The position numbers were made by a program, and so were the translations under genes. From contig OZ237741.1 in the NCBI GenBank assembly GCA_965178125.1, forward strand, positions 620,001 through 684,000: 64,000 nt of DNA, read 5' to 3'. The notes beneath the pieces were generated by a model that was given only the letters and a program-made list of their open reading frames with translations, was not told where the DNA came from and ran no database searches. Below are positions 52,098 to 64,000 of the stretch, piece after piece. Every line of letters begins with the position of its first letter. Within the stretch, counting starts at the first letter, position 1. The stretch is from Bilabrum cf. latius (taxonomy: Eukaryota; Bigyra: Bicosoecida; Bigyra; Bicosoecida).

Positions 52098-55000
52098 TCA
52101 CACTTGGTTCCTTCCCGAGCCCTTGAGCTGTAGATCCTTAGACTCCGCCCCCCGACGAGCACCCACGCCTTGGGCATCCGTGGAATGGCCAGCCTCGCCT
52201 TCGCCCAGGTCCGAGCCACCTCCGGCCCTCATCGTTCCAGCCATAGGATTGGCCATGCACATCACCTGCTGCGGCCCACCGGTCCCTAGGTCCAAAACAC
52301 GCTTCACGGTAGAGCTGCTCCCTCCGCCACTTCCCCCATTGACTGGCTTGGAGGCCTTCTGCGATGCCTTGGGCAGTATCGAGGCGCGGCGCCGGTCCCG
52401 CTCCCGTTCTTTCTGATTCCGAATGGCATCAGGGCTCTCCGGGTCCTCTTGCAGCAGGGTCCACCAGAATAGGCCGAACAGGATCAGGAGGCACCCTATG
52501 CTCCCGATGCCCACGACGTACGTGAGGCCCAGCGCGGCAGAGTGCAACGCACTCTCTCTGTCCCGCATGGATGGGTGCTGCTGCAGGGCCGCTACGGTGT
52601 TGAGTCCCACCGCCAGTGCGGATAGCAGCAGCGTGCCCACTTTGCCCACCCTCTTCCACTCATACTCCTCGAGGAAGGGCGAGGCCGACTCGATCACCGC
52701 CAGTGCAACCAGCAGCACGAGCACCTGCGTGATCCCGGCCGCCAGCGCCCTCCCTGGGGCATTGGGCACCCACAGCCGCTCCAGCCCAGCGAGCATCAGC
52801 AGGACGGCCCAGTCGACGCACCGGACCCACGCCCTAGAGGCGCGGTAGTCCCCGTCCACGAAGTAGGCCAGCCGGTGCGTCTGCCGCAGGATCAGCGACC
52901 GATCACGCACCGTCTCCAGGATGCTGCGAGCTAGGGCAGGGGAAACAGAAACGCCGAAGGCCCCCATCATGCCACTGCGAGTTACAGTTGGGACAGATTC
53001 CGATTCGGAGGCTGTGCTGGTGCTGGGACCAGGACCCAGCAGGTCCGCCGCCGACGCTGTGGGCTGCAGCAGCACCGGGGCAGATGTGTACCGCATCGCA
53101 CCGTCGGCATCGCCATTGGCGGAAATGCCACCACTGGCACTGTCCCCGGCTCCCTTGCTCGCACACATGGGGGCGCTGAACTGCACTCCCGAGGTGGAAC
53201 CTCTCCGTGACAATCGGCCACCCCCGCCGCCTCCCGCCATCTTGTTGATGGAAGGTCCGCTCGTGGGGGCGGCCAGCTGCTGGGCGGAGGACTGGTCCGC
53301 TGCGTATGCCTGCCTCATCTGCCTGATAGTGCCCCTGGCCGCATCGTGCGAGAAGGGACCCGATGTATTCTGGGAGTCGACCGCCTTGGGACTGGCCGAT
53401 CCATCGGTCTTGCTTCCACTGGCTGGAAGGCCCCGGCCACTGCCTGTACATGACCACGCTCCGCAGCCGAAAGCATGCCCAAACTGCTCCCACCATGGCA
53501 GCTGCTTCGTCGTGCGACCATCGGCTGCCAGTGCGATCCTCAGCTGCAGCTCTGCAGCATCAAGCCGGGTGGCTGAGGGAGACACTCGGACGGTGCGATC
53601 AATCTCTGGCAGGATCCACAGCAGCAGCACGGCGGGATATCCTGCGACCACAATCAGGATGGCCATGATCGCCATGAAGACAGCAGCCCTGTGCGGCCCA
53701 TCCCGGAAGCACACTACGGTTGGATCACTCAGCAGCAGACTCACGTCCAGGTCCTCCGGGTCATGTCCGTAGCTAGCGAGGACCTGACTGGCGAGCGCCC
53801 GCTGCTCCGAGCCATCAGTGAGCACAGCGTCTCCGCTCCCAGTGTCACCAGCAAGCGTTGTCCCGTTGAGCCCAGCCCCCATCTAAGGCTGCTCCCCGCT
53901 AATCCCATCCGTGCCATTGCGCGATGCACTTCCGCTAAAAATACCGGCCTCTTCCGCTCCGGCGAGCGCCTCTGCAGGCAGCTACACCGACGCGATTCCT
54001 TCGTTCTCCGCTAGCCTCCCGAGAGCATACGGAGCCCTGCAGTCCAGCACCTGCACCACCGTGGTGCATGCAATGGCATATACGAGCGAAAGCGCGGTCA
54101 GGAACCCTCTGGCGCCCAGCCCGCAATGTCGCACCCCATCTCCTCTGGTCAGCCGCCTGCTTGCCTGCTGCGACAATCGCACGGCACCAAAGGTCTCTTC
54201 CACGGAAGTGCTTGGTGCAGGCCTCTTTCGGTTCCTATTGGCATGCCGTGCTTCTTCATGCGTTCCGCTGGCTACGTTCGCACTAGATGACCCTGCACCT
54301 GTACCTGCAACCAAACCCTTACCCTCGCCGAAGCCCTCACCCTCGTCGCTTATCTAACTGAGGCTATGTCCAGCCATCATGCGGCGAAGGGCCCGGCTGC
54401 GGGCCGCCTGGCCTGCTGCTCCACGGGACCGACGCGAAAAGGCATCTTTGCCACCGAAGAGCGGGGCGCCGGACTCGTGCCGGCCCACACGTCTTGTCAA
54501 CCGAAGGGTGTTGCTGCCACTGTCAGAGGGCAGCTGAGACCCCCACAGGAGGCCGTACGCGATTAGCGCCATCCCGATGGCAATCCCTAGCACCAGCATC
54601 TCCTGTGCCAGCTTCACCGCACCGATGCAGTCGGGGTGCACCAGGGCGGCACTCTCAAACCGGAACACGTCGAGCATCCGCACCACCGTGTAGTACCACT
54701 GGGGCAGGCCCGGCTGCACGGCCCGCCCTGCCTGCGCCACAGTCTGCAGCAGGGCTCCTGCGTACAGAGAGAACTATGCGGTGCGCTTGGCTGCAAGTCC
54801 AAGGGGAATGCCCCGAGAGTGTGCTACGATTCCAACCCCCACCATAAGCACGAAACAGGCTCCCGCCACGCCGCCTCCGTACACTAGGATCGGCTGCAGC
54901 AGCAGCCAGGCCGACGGCGAATCGGGGCACAACTGGCAGGAGCCATCCGATTCCGGATATCGCCGGTCCTCGCACCTGGAGCAGCCCGTGGACCCCTGCC

Positions 55001-58000
55001 TGAATCCTTCCCCGCACACCGCAACATCCTCCTGCTCGTCCCAGCCCAGGCACCTCTCCTCCGCTGGCGGTTCGCACCGCAGCACCAGCCCAGAGTCTTC
55101 GGACTCGGTCCAGAAACCGGGGAGCGGGTGGGCCTTGAATCCACCGGGGCACACCGCGCCGGCGGGGCATGACCTGCACGCGTCACCCGCGCCGAAGGCG
55201 CACACCAGCCCCGCCTCCACGGCCTCGCGGTCGGCGCAAAGCGCTCCCGGCTGCGGGAATCCCACGCACTGCTCCACGTACTCGATTCCCCCTCGCAGCA
55301 CAATTGCAGCGAAATCGGAGTCACCCGCGGCGATCGAGGACCCGTATGGCATCACCGGCAGCAGCACGTTATCGGTGCCGGACGAAATCGGCTGACCGTC
55401 TCCTGCTGAGACTGTGGCATCAGACGGGGCTGGCCCCATCACAACGCACCCGTTCAGCTCGCTTGAGGCATCGCTGCCAGAATCCGATGCTTCGCCCTTC
55501 CACTAAGCCTCACGCACTTCCAACGAACACAATGCAGTCAAAAGGGCCACTGTGCGAGCATCAGCCAAAATCACACCATTTGCAGCAGCTCCATCGGTGG
55601 ACTGGGTCACACTGCCGCTGATGGATTGGCTGACTCCGCGTGGGATACCAGCCACGATGGAGGACACATCAGGCGGCCAACCCGAAGTCGCAGGCTCGCC
55701 ACTTCCGCTCCGCACTGGAGGCCCAACAATCAGGACGGCACGCTGACTGCAGCTCTGGGACGGACCTATGGAGCTGCCGCCGGGAGCCTCAGCTGCAGCC
55801 CCCTCAGCGGTAGGGCATGCCTCGCTGGCTGGTGGCAGCTGCACGACGGCGGCAGTCGCGTCAGAAGTCGTCCACAGCACCTGTGCAGGCACACCTCCCA
55901 CGAAGACAAGCGACTAGGCCGCCAGGCACGGCACCCTTGCACCAGTTTGCGCATTCCTAGTCGCTACTTCTGCCAGCGGGCAGGTCAGCGTGACCTGCTG
56001 CGACCCGCTCACGACGATCTGAGGCGCCTGCCAGGGTTGCGATTGCGATTCCGAGTAGGTCTGCGCTGCGTCCAAGGCCTGTCGCAGCTGCGTGTCAAGT
56101 GCCACGGTGCTGGTATTGTCTACAATCGTGGTGGTTAAGATCCTCAGAGCTGCAGGCGGTGCAGACTTGACCCGGCGCAATCTTCTAGCGTCACTGTCAG
56201 ACCCGACCAAGGAGTTGCCTGCAGATGACACCCCGCTTGGCACGGACGTTGGCTGGTCGGCCGAACCCGACCCCCTCACCCCGCCCCACGACGACAGATA
56301 CCTGCTGTTGCGACCGAGCAGTTCTGCGGCCGATCCCGGTGCCGGTGCCTCATCCGTCGCGCCTGCTTCCGGCGTGCCCCACACTGCATCGGGCAGTCTG
56401 GTCAACATGTCCGCGGTCGCAGGCCACCGAATCGCCCGCCCAAGTACGGGGAAGGCCACGCCGAGAGGTCTCTGGTACCGTGCCCCGAACACTGGGCCCG
56501 GTAGTCCGGCCACGTCATCCGGAAGGACAGCTGGCCTGGCCATTCCAGTGACCCGCTGCACGAGAGCCTCAGCAGCGGCCCTCTCTGTGCTCTGAATGAC
56601 GCAGACCACCCACGAGCGGTATGCGCCTCCTCCTTCCGTTGCCTGGTCAATGTCCGACTCTGGACTGAGACTCACCTTAAGCTCCGCCAGCACCGCACCG
56701 CCTGCCTCCCACAGCAAGATCTCGTCGTCTCCCAGCAGCCTGACCGGCGGATCTACGAGGAAGGCACTCTCTGGCGTGGCTTCGAAAGCATCCAGCGAGG
56801 GTGTGCCGAAAGCGTCCGTCTGCAGCGAGTGCGCGAGGCAGGAGACGAGCAGTGCCTCGTCCACCGCGGGCTGCGCGGGGACATTGACGCTCACAGTGGG
56901 CGGTTCGAGGGCCTGCAGCGCCAGGGAACTCGCCCCGTCGGGAAACGGGCTGGTTCGAGTCACCTGCGGTGGGGTTCCCAGCATGCGGGCGGCTAGGAGG
57001 GACATGGGGTCTCGGCTCGATTCCGCTGCCGCCACCTCGAGATCGGTTTCATCCACGAGTACACCCACGCCGAAGCTGCCGCCGCCCGTGCCGCCCGGCA
57101 CAGCGGCTGCAGATACGTCACACTACCCCAAGGATAGATCAGCAGGCCGTCCTAGCGGCGTTGCAGCATTTGAATTCGCTTTCAGGTTGCGGCTCGATCC
57201 TGCCACGGCGGAAAAAGAGGCCAGCCGCATGCCCCCTTCGCCTGCTATCTGACCGGGCGGCACCCGAAGCACCGCCCCCACCTGCACCTCAACGCACACA
57301 CCCCCTGCTCCATTGGCTGCCATTGCATCAATCGCCTCCATCGCGGGCAGCCCGGCAAGGGGCCGGCCTGCGCCTGTCACAGTGTCCAAATTCAGGACAC
57401 TGCGGGCGTCTTCAAGAGCCGTCCAATTGGATGGGGTACTTGCTGGTACAAAGTGATCCAGCTCAAGTCCCTGCACAGACTCAGCTGCTGCCCTGGCCAC
57501 GTCAACTGCGGAGACATGCACTACCTGAGCTGCAGCAGTGATATCTGCCAGGATTGATCCTGCGGGTTCCTTGACTCCCACCCCGACTCTGGCGCCAGCT
57601 GCTAGCATTGAATCCTCGTTGCCTGCGACCCAATCCGCCACCCCACTCCCATAGGCCGCAGGAGCCTCTAGATCCAGCGCCACTTGATCTGTCAGTCCAA
57701 GCTCGTCTTGGCCGTTGACAGTCATGAAGCGGACCGAAACGTTGAGCCGATCCGGCAACCAGCCAAAGGCAATGAGCCCCTTGGAGGCCTGTCCCCCAAC
57801 CGGCCCCGCGATGGCCGCGGTAGCCTGAATGCCGCCAGACACGCCCGCCATCGAACCGTAGGCATCCAGGACGGCCCCGGAGCACACCCTCGCCGTCAGC
57901 AGCACCTTGGTTCCGCATGCCGCGGCAGTACCCGAATCCACGGGCAGCGGTCTGATGCCGGGGCACGAGAAAGAAGCGCCAGGTAGAGGTGTATCAGTGC

Positions 58001-61000
58001 TGCTGGAAGCAGACCTGACCAGCGGGCTGCCTGCAGGCCAAGGGCACCTCTCCTCCTGGCCGACCAGCATGGACACGTTCAGAGGCCGTCCGCGCAGCAC
58101 GATGGAACGATCCGGGCCTGCGACTGGCACTGCGCTCTCCAGGTTTGTGACGATGCTAGCGAGCGAGTACAGCCCCATTGTGATTCTGGGACTCACATGG
58201 ACCTGAACGCCTCTCCCGCCCCAGGTCTTTACCGCGTATGCATGTGTCCGACCGGGATATCCCACGTCTACGAGGATGTTGGCCTGCTCGAGCACAGCTT
58301 CGTCCGCGGACAACCATGAAGACGGCAAAATCGACAGATCGAGTGAAAAGACTCCATCGGATATCGTCGCAAGCGACGCGTTGAAAGCAGCCTCAATGCG
58401 CATGAAAGATGCGTATGAAAGGTGCAGAGGAGCCGCTGGAATCGTGCCCCGCAACTGTAGCGGAAGCGTGATGGTACCTGCAGCCTTGTCAGCACTGGCT
58501 GCACCGGCCTCTAATACCCGAAGCGCTGCGTCCAGCATCCGATCGGACCGTAGGGGCTGCAGCCGGCCCATGCTGGTGGGGCTCGGAATCACCTTGAGCA
58601 CTGGCAAGTCCACTCCGTCCAGCAGGTGCACCAGCTGGTCGTCATCCAGATCAGCAGTCGGCACAGGAACCCACACTTTTAGCTGCCCGCCGGCATCGGG
58701 CTGTCCCAGGCCAGCCGGTCCCGATCCCCCGGCATCTTCCGATGAGCTATGATCTGCCACTAAAGATATGGCCCGCCCATCCACAGTAATATCTACACTC
58801 ACGGGAACGATGACCTACAGCCTCAGGTCCTCTGCTGCCAACGAGGAGAACTCCAGGGTCTGTCGAACCAGGTCCCACGTCTAAACCGATGAATCGCCTG
58901 GAGGCGCGTATCTTCGAATAACCCAAAGATCGCGATCCCCACTCTCCACCATTCGCATTGCAAGAAGCTGCAAATGCTCCACGAGGAATCGGACGACTAT
59001 CCAAACCCCTCCAGAGTCAGCAAATAAGGCCCCAGCCCTACTTAGCACAGAGTCGGGACCCACAAAAACGACCGCAGTCGCGCCCTCCGACTCAGGCACC
59101 AGTCCGTTCGCATCCGCTCGCTGGGCGAGCCAATCGGCATCAGCCGGTGCCATGTTCACATCAATCCGCAGCTCGGCCAAAATTCCGTTTTGCAGGCGTT
59201 TGCCCCCGCCAAACCAGCTGCTGTGGCTCGGATTCTCAAGACGCACCGCCCGCCTATTGTGACTGCTGTGAAGCAGCAGTGCAGCGACAGTCGTGCTGTT
59301 GATCGAAGAAAGCGACTCTTGCCTGCGCGGCGAACCCGTCGAGTTGTCGCTGGTGGCGAGCAACAGGGGCAAGCCGTTGCCGTAAAAGTTCCTGACGACA
59401 GAGCAAGCGATGCCGTCCTTGTCGTTAGCCCACGCTTCCAGGTCTTCCAGCGAACTGGGACTTCTCCCGAGCAGCGAGTCGGGGGGATACTCTCCCACAT
59501 ACGCCGGGTCCATGTCGCCACCGGGATGAGAGGGCAGGTTGCGCGGCGGGGACCTCGGGGGGTGCATGGACGGCCAAAAGACACACACAGCCACTCGCAG
59601 GTTTGTCACGTTGCGGATCGGAAGCCATGGCATTTCGGCCTGCAGCTGGTACCTCAGCGCAGGGTGCACGGGAGTGCCGTTTGTGCTGTTCCCATCTGTG
59701 AGCACCCGATGGCTCGCAAGCTGCATGCCGCTATCCGTTGTCTCCGCCTACCGTACCGCATTTATCACGCTATTGTACTCTGCATCGCCTAGAAGAGTCC
59801 CGTTGATGCTCGCCAGCCGCGCCCAAGCCCTCCCCTCAAAGCTGTCACCCACCTGAAGGAACGCCAGGGCGCCGCCTCTGTAGATGGAAGCAATCGGAAG
59901 CTCTCCTCGAACAACCACCATCACCCCTGCCGCCTTGGCTTCGTGGACGTTCAGTGCATCTAGGCGCAACTGACCCGGAAGCGGGCCTCCTTCCGCGTCC
60001 AGGAGTGTCAGCGCCCTTGGAAGCAGCAGCTCTCCTCTGCCCAGGCACGCATCGCAGGCGGCTCGCACCTCCTTCTGTCCCGCACCCGTATTCCTCTGTG
60101 TCAGGAACCGGACAGATACGGGCGGCGTGCCGACGGAGAGGAAGGGGTGGTGCATGCCAGCGACTGTTGTCGGAATATCGATGGCAAGCCGGACGGGCAC
60201 TGCAGCGGGTGGCCCAAACACCTTCCCATCGGCTAAAGGGGAGCCTAAACGACCCATGTCCTCATGCAGCCGTTCCACAGCGGGACTCTCAGGCAGGTCC
60301 TTGAATAGGTGCAGGGGGTGCGCGCCACTCACCAATCGCATGCCAGTGAGTCCTCCGTCGTTCGGCACGGAGGCCGACACGTTCAAGAACAGACGAGTGG
60401 CACCCGCCCCGAGTCTATCGCTGTGTGAGAGCTCAAACTGCACCAGGCCGCCCCTGTTCAAGGACCAGTGCGACATGAAAAGAGTGCCCACGGAGGCAAT
60501 CTCCACCACCACTTTCTGGACCTATCCATCCCGCAGTCGCACCGGCAGCATGCATCCTGCGGTGCCCCGAAGAGCGTCCCGAGGGCACAGCATGGGCCAC
60601 ATGTGCGTGCCAGCTGGCCGACGGTGCGGCGGGTGTTCTGGGAGGGCGTGTCCCTACGGGCTGCGCTGCAGACAGAATGTGGCTCCGTACACGCCCTTGT
60701 AGTCCCCGTTATCATTCTTGCCCCCAATCACCACTACGTAACCTCCACCCAAGTGTGCCATCACGTGTCGGGAAATGCCTCCCGTGCCAGGAAGAACGGC
60801 GATGTCGCCCGTGGGGCTGAGCTGCCGCTCCCAGTGGCTGCCGTAGTCCCACGACCTCCAGCAATCAGCATACCGAGCTTTCTAGTTCATTCCATTGCCA
60901 GAGGCTATTCCGGGATCGGAAAAGTCATCCTCGCCCCCGCACAGCAGCACGCTATCATCCGGCAGACTAACTAGCTCTGTTCTCTGCCTGGGAGGCCAGT

Positions 61001-64000
61001 AGCTCCTGTGGTGTGCTCCAGCAGTCACAGTCGCGGTCGTCCAACTGAGGCCACCGTCGAACGAGGCTATCGCGGCGCTGGAAGCAGCTCGTCCGTTCTT
61101 TGCAACAGCTTCGTCGGCGCACCCAGCTGTCACAAACACGCCGCTTGGTGTGCCCGTGGCCGCATTCTTCTCGCATCTACCTGGCATCGCACCAACAAGC
61201 GTGTCCCAGCTCTACCCTCCATCTATGGATCTATACGCATCCTTCATTCTGGCGATTTCATACTTTCCACCCACCATGACTACGGTTGGATGACTGCTGC
61301 CTTTGGGAAAGACCGCCGCAGCAGCAAACTCGTCCAACTTTGGCAACTCCTACCTGTGAAGCTGCTCAAAACCACAGCATAAATTTCCGCGAAATGTGTG
61401 ATACTCCCTGCCGCTGCCTCCAGTCTCCGGATCGGCCTCTCCAACCACAAGCACAGTCTAGTTCCAGGCTATGTCGGGGGTAGGAAAATCTAAAGGGTTC
61501 TCCTGCACGTATGATTGAGCTGTCGGCACGGCAACTATTTCCCTGTGATGATCACCCCCAATGTCATCACCATCAAATACATAGAAGGACCACCCGAAGT
61601 CATCACTTCGCAACAATCTGTCTTCGTACCTGATTGCACCCGACTCATGCTTGTCACCATCATTGATAAGAATCGTTCCATTGGAAAGTACAGTCGCAGA
61701 CCCTCCCTCAATACTGAATGGGAATGTTGTCGATGTGCTCTGGTAGTTTTCCGACACTGTTTCCCAGGCACCGCCATCGCACGTACCTGGGCTCGACTTC
61801 CTCTGCGTGATGCTCTCCGCAAGTCGGGAGGCTTTGCCCCTGCCACGAGGACGGGCAAATACGGTCTATGCCTCCCTCAAAGACAGCTACGGCCCATTTG
61901 GCGTGCTAACCAATGATCCATCCAGGTCGCCACGAAACCTGGTGCCGTGGACTGCCACTGGCTGCATGGCAACGAGCCGCACAGCAGGTCCGTGCAGGTT
62001 GGTCAGCTGCGACAGTTCCCGCGTTGTGCGACGATATTGGCCTTTTCCGAGTTGCCTGGATGCTACCATGGGGTGGCTCCGGTTGTACTCTCCGGTGATC
62101 GGATCGAGTACGGCATGATCCGATCCGTGGTCGCACCATCTCGCGACCGTCGGCAGCTCCATGAGATAAACCGCCCCAAAGGGCGCGCCGGCTTCCTCCT
62201 GTTTGTACATTGGATTATCGTTGATGAACGCGGGGGCACCGGCGAGCAGCAGCGGGGTGGGCGACAGGGTTGCGTTCGTGAAGGGTGAGGCAGCCAGCGC
62301 AACGCCCTATCCAAATCGACCGGGTTCCCGCAGGTGCTCCGGAGCCGATATGAACCTCACACTACCGGGCACCACCAGCGGATGGTCAGCAGCATCCTGC
62401 GAGCTGGCATCGAGCCGATCCAGCACGGAGTCAGGCAGTTTCCCAGTCCCGGCATTGCCTGACATCCCCAGCGTGAAGAGAAGAATACCGCCTCGATCCT
62501 GTCTGTCGGGCGCAGTGCCTACATGCCTGTCAGAAGACATGCCATCGTCGAACGGGACTTCATAAGCACCCACTCCAAGCGCCACCTCTAGGAGTCCGTC
62601 GCCGTCCAGGTCCGCCGCAGAGACAGATGTGAACTCACCACCTCTCTGGTAGGGCAGGATCGAGTTGGGCCACATGCCACTGGCACGGCTCATTTGCTGG
62701 CCCAGCAGTACAACCCTATCGATAAACTAGGTAGCGGTGAAGGACAGGATAGCGAGCATGCGTGATGATGTCACATCGCCTGACGCCACCCATGGTACTG
62801 TTTGACCCCCAAAATTGGTGGAAGCAACCAACACGTCTGCCATCCCATCGCGATCGACGTCGCCAAGTGTTGCCAACGTGCTACCCAGCCCACTAAAACT
62901 GGCTAGCTTCTAGCCTTCACTGCTTCGGCTAAATCCAGTCACTAATGAAGAAGAGCTGTGGTATCCTAACCTTGTTGTGATGGGCTGGCGGCTAGCAGAA
63001 ATCGTGAGCGAGAAGATGCCACCCTTTGACTTGTAGTCAGCTGCACCGGCCAAGAATCCCTCAGCGCAGCCATCCCCATCAAAGTCCACGTTGGCCACGG
63101 ATACTCCAAATCTTCCGCCATTCCAGACACCCTAATTCAGCTTCACTTCATTCGCTAAAGGAACACCTTGGTTAATGGAGTTTGACATCGTGAACAGTGC
63201 AAACGTGCTAAAGTCCGGGGTCCCTGCGATAGGGTATGTTGCACGGCCGTCGGCATGCTGCTAAATCGCACCTCGGGCCACAGCAAACCGGTAAAACCCG
63301 CCCCTCCTACCGTACTAGTCTGGCTGTCCGATCGTGAAGATCACCTTGTCTGCTGGCAGATTTGCAGCGCCACGTGCATTCGTAGAGCACCCCATTGTCA
63401 CCGAAACCGAAGACCCCCATGCTGCGCCGATGTCATCAGCGACACCGTAGCCATCATCTCCAGCTTCCGCTGGTAACCCTGCTGCTAGCATCCTCCTGGG
63501 CCTGTAGGCCGCGTATCCAAGCCCGCCCCCGTACCCGTAAACATCTTGCCTTAGACGCACGCCGGAATCTCTCTGCTCAAACCCTGCCGTGCCCTCCATG
63601 CGATTCCTCCAATCGAGGAAAAAGACATACACAACCCCGTCTTGCTCCTTAAACGTGCTTTGTACGTACCTTTTTTCCCTGGGTTGACCTACAATTGCAT
63701 CCATCTGCCCATCTCCGTCTACATCGAACCAGAAAGCTGATGAACCCAGCCCAAAGCCATCTGGGTCACTGGAGCTCGGCACGTCTTTAGCCTGCCCAAA
63801 CTCACCTGTGGATAGCCAGGCGTTGTCCTTCTCCCGTGGATCACCCGCCTGTCCAGCCCCTCTCCCAAAGGCTCCCAGCAGCCGCGCAGGGAACGCCTAC
63901 GACGGACCGACCCACGCGCAGCCCCTGCACTCGACTGACACCCAGTCGCCGCCGTCCCCGGGAGACGCGCTGCCGCTCGTCGTGGGATACGAGACGCGGG
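52098..64000 (-). CDS. giant FG-GAP / Cys-rich multi-pass membrane protein, 5' end beyond the window, 24 in-frame UAG
   Basis: A single frame of at least 3967 codons, with no intron, runs from the window edge to TGA at 52098. UAG (plus-strand coordinate of the lowest base): 53883, 53982, 54354, 54774, 55503, 55914, 57123, 58815, 58881, 59748, 60522, 60882, 61212, 61350, 61458, 61866, 61887, 62307, 62727, 62910, 63132, 63261, 63315, 63897. N-terminal part: FG-GAP/integrin-alpha-like repeats with Ca-binding loops (DVDGDGQMDAIVG, NVDFDGDGCAEGFLAG, DVDRDGMADVLVAS, DLDGDGLLEVALGVG). Next, BNR/sialidase-type Asp-box turns (SIDGG-UAG-SWD, SFDGGLSWTT). Then a long ectodomain, then a Cys-rich Eph-receptor-like domain (CRSCPAGAVCPGGF, CGEGFRQGSTGCSRCEDRRY, CQLCPDSPSAW). 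About eight membrane segments follow (GACFVLMVGVGIVA; LVLGIAIGMALIAYGLLW; AIMAILIVVAGYPAVLLLWI; GCLLILFGLFWWTLL), with disordered cytoplasmic linkers. This is the layout of surface proteins common in protists. An adhesion or sensing role is inference. Confidence 0.88.

Noticed and set aside
1-64000. Mobile elements, viral insertions, CRISPR arrays
   Set aside because: No transposase, integrase, reverse transcriptase, capsid-type genes, terminal repeats or spaced direct repeats were seen; the only repeats are the 42-bp and 64-bp tandem arrays and short codon runs.

Overview
This window is nuclear DNA of a unicellular, apparently flagellated eukaryote with GC-rich coding sequence and GT-AG spliceosomal introns. 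It carries canonical eukaryotic genes: AP-3 delta adaptin, eIF5B, a RagA-type GTPase, centrin, histone H2A.Z, a GAS41/YEATS protein and an LRRC46-like leucine-rich-repeat protein. I cannot name the lineage. A protist or microalga fits best, because DUF1800/DUF1501, Eph-receptor-like Cys-rich membrane proteins and algal-type beta-helix proteins are all present.

The key to the window is its genetic code. Read with the standard code, almost every gene looks shattered into pieces ending at TAG. Read with TAG as an amino acid, the pieces join in one frame into full-length proteins that finish at TGA (most genes) or TAA (H2A.Z). I counted about 81 in-frame TAG codons in 14 genes, roughly one per 200 codons. 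At several family-conserved sites TAG stands where glutamine is expected: the NGxxQxxGWP motif of an SLC37-type transporter, the LKLFQ site of GAS41, the LQELYLQ pattern of an LRR protein, the KQSS site of a beta-helix family, AP-3 delta ALQKL, and a CAG run. So UAG = Gln, with UAA and UGA kept as stops. To my knowledge this combination has been described for the nuclear code of very few eukaryotes (Iotanema spirale is the one I recall; its assignments equal NCBI table 15).

Layout, left to right: secreted beta-helix protein (902-4733, -, ten exons); 42-bp tandem repeat (5231-5398); LRRC46-like protein (5581-6805, -); AP-3 delta (7043-11554, -) divergent from a TMCO3-like cation/proton antiporter (11704-16161, +); unknown membrane protein (16887-18101, +); protein with a C-terminal DUF2064 glycosyltransferase domain (18239-21204, -); VPS9-like Rab5 exchange factor (21294-27218, -); H2A.Z (27744-28931, -) divergent from GAS41 (29208-30056, +), whose 3' end is triplicated; SLC37-type phosphate-ester transporter (30770-32716, +); eIF5B (32881-35835, -) divergent from RagA (36042-37807, +); centrin (38018-38788, -); an acidic/basic nuclear-type protein (39001-41092, -); a Lys-rich-tailed protein (41529-43985, +); a 2371-residue DUF1800-DUF1501 fusion (44290-51405, -); and the 3' 11.9 kb of a giant FG-GAP/Cys-rich multi-pass membrane protein (52098 to beyond 64000, -).

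The 22 introns resolved here are mostly short, start with GTRAG and nearly all end in CGCAG. Three exons are only 19, 22 and 30 nt long, and two genes appear to have an intron directly after the start codon. Functionally the window mixes housekeeping trafficking genes (AP-3, VPS9, RagA), translation (eIF5B), an H2A.Z/SWR1 chromatin pair, flagellar/centriolar genes and large surface proteins. There is no sign of a virus, mobile element or CRISPR array.
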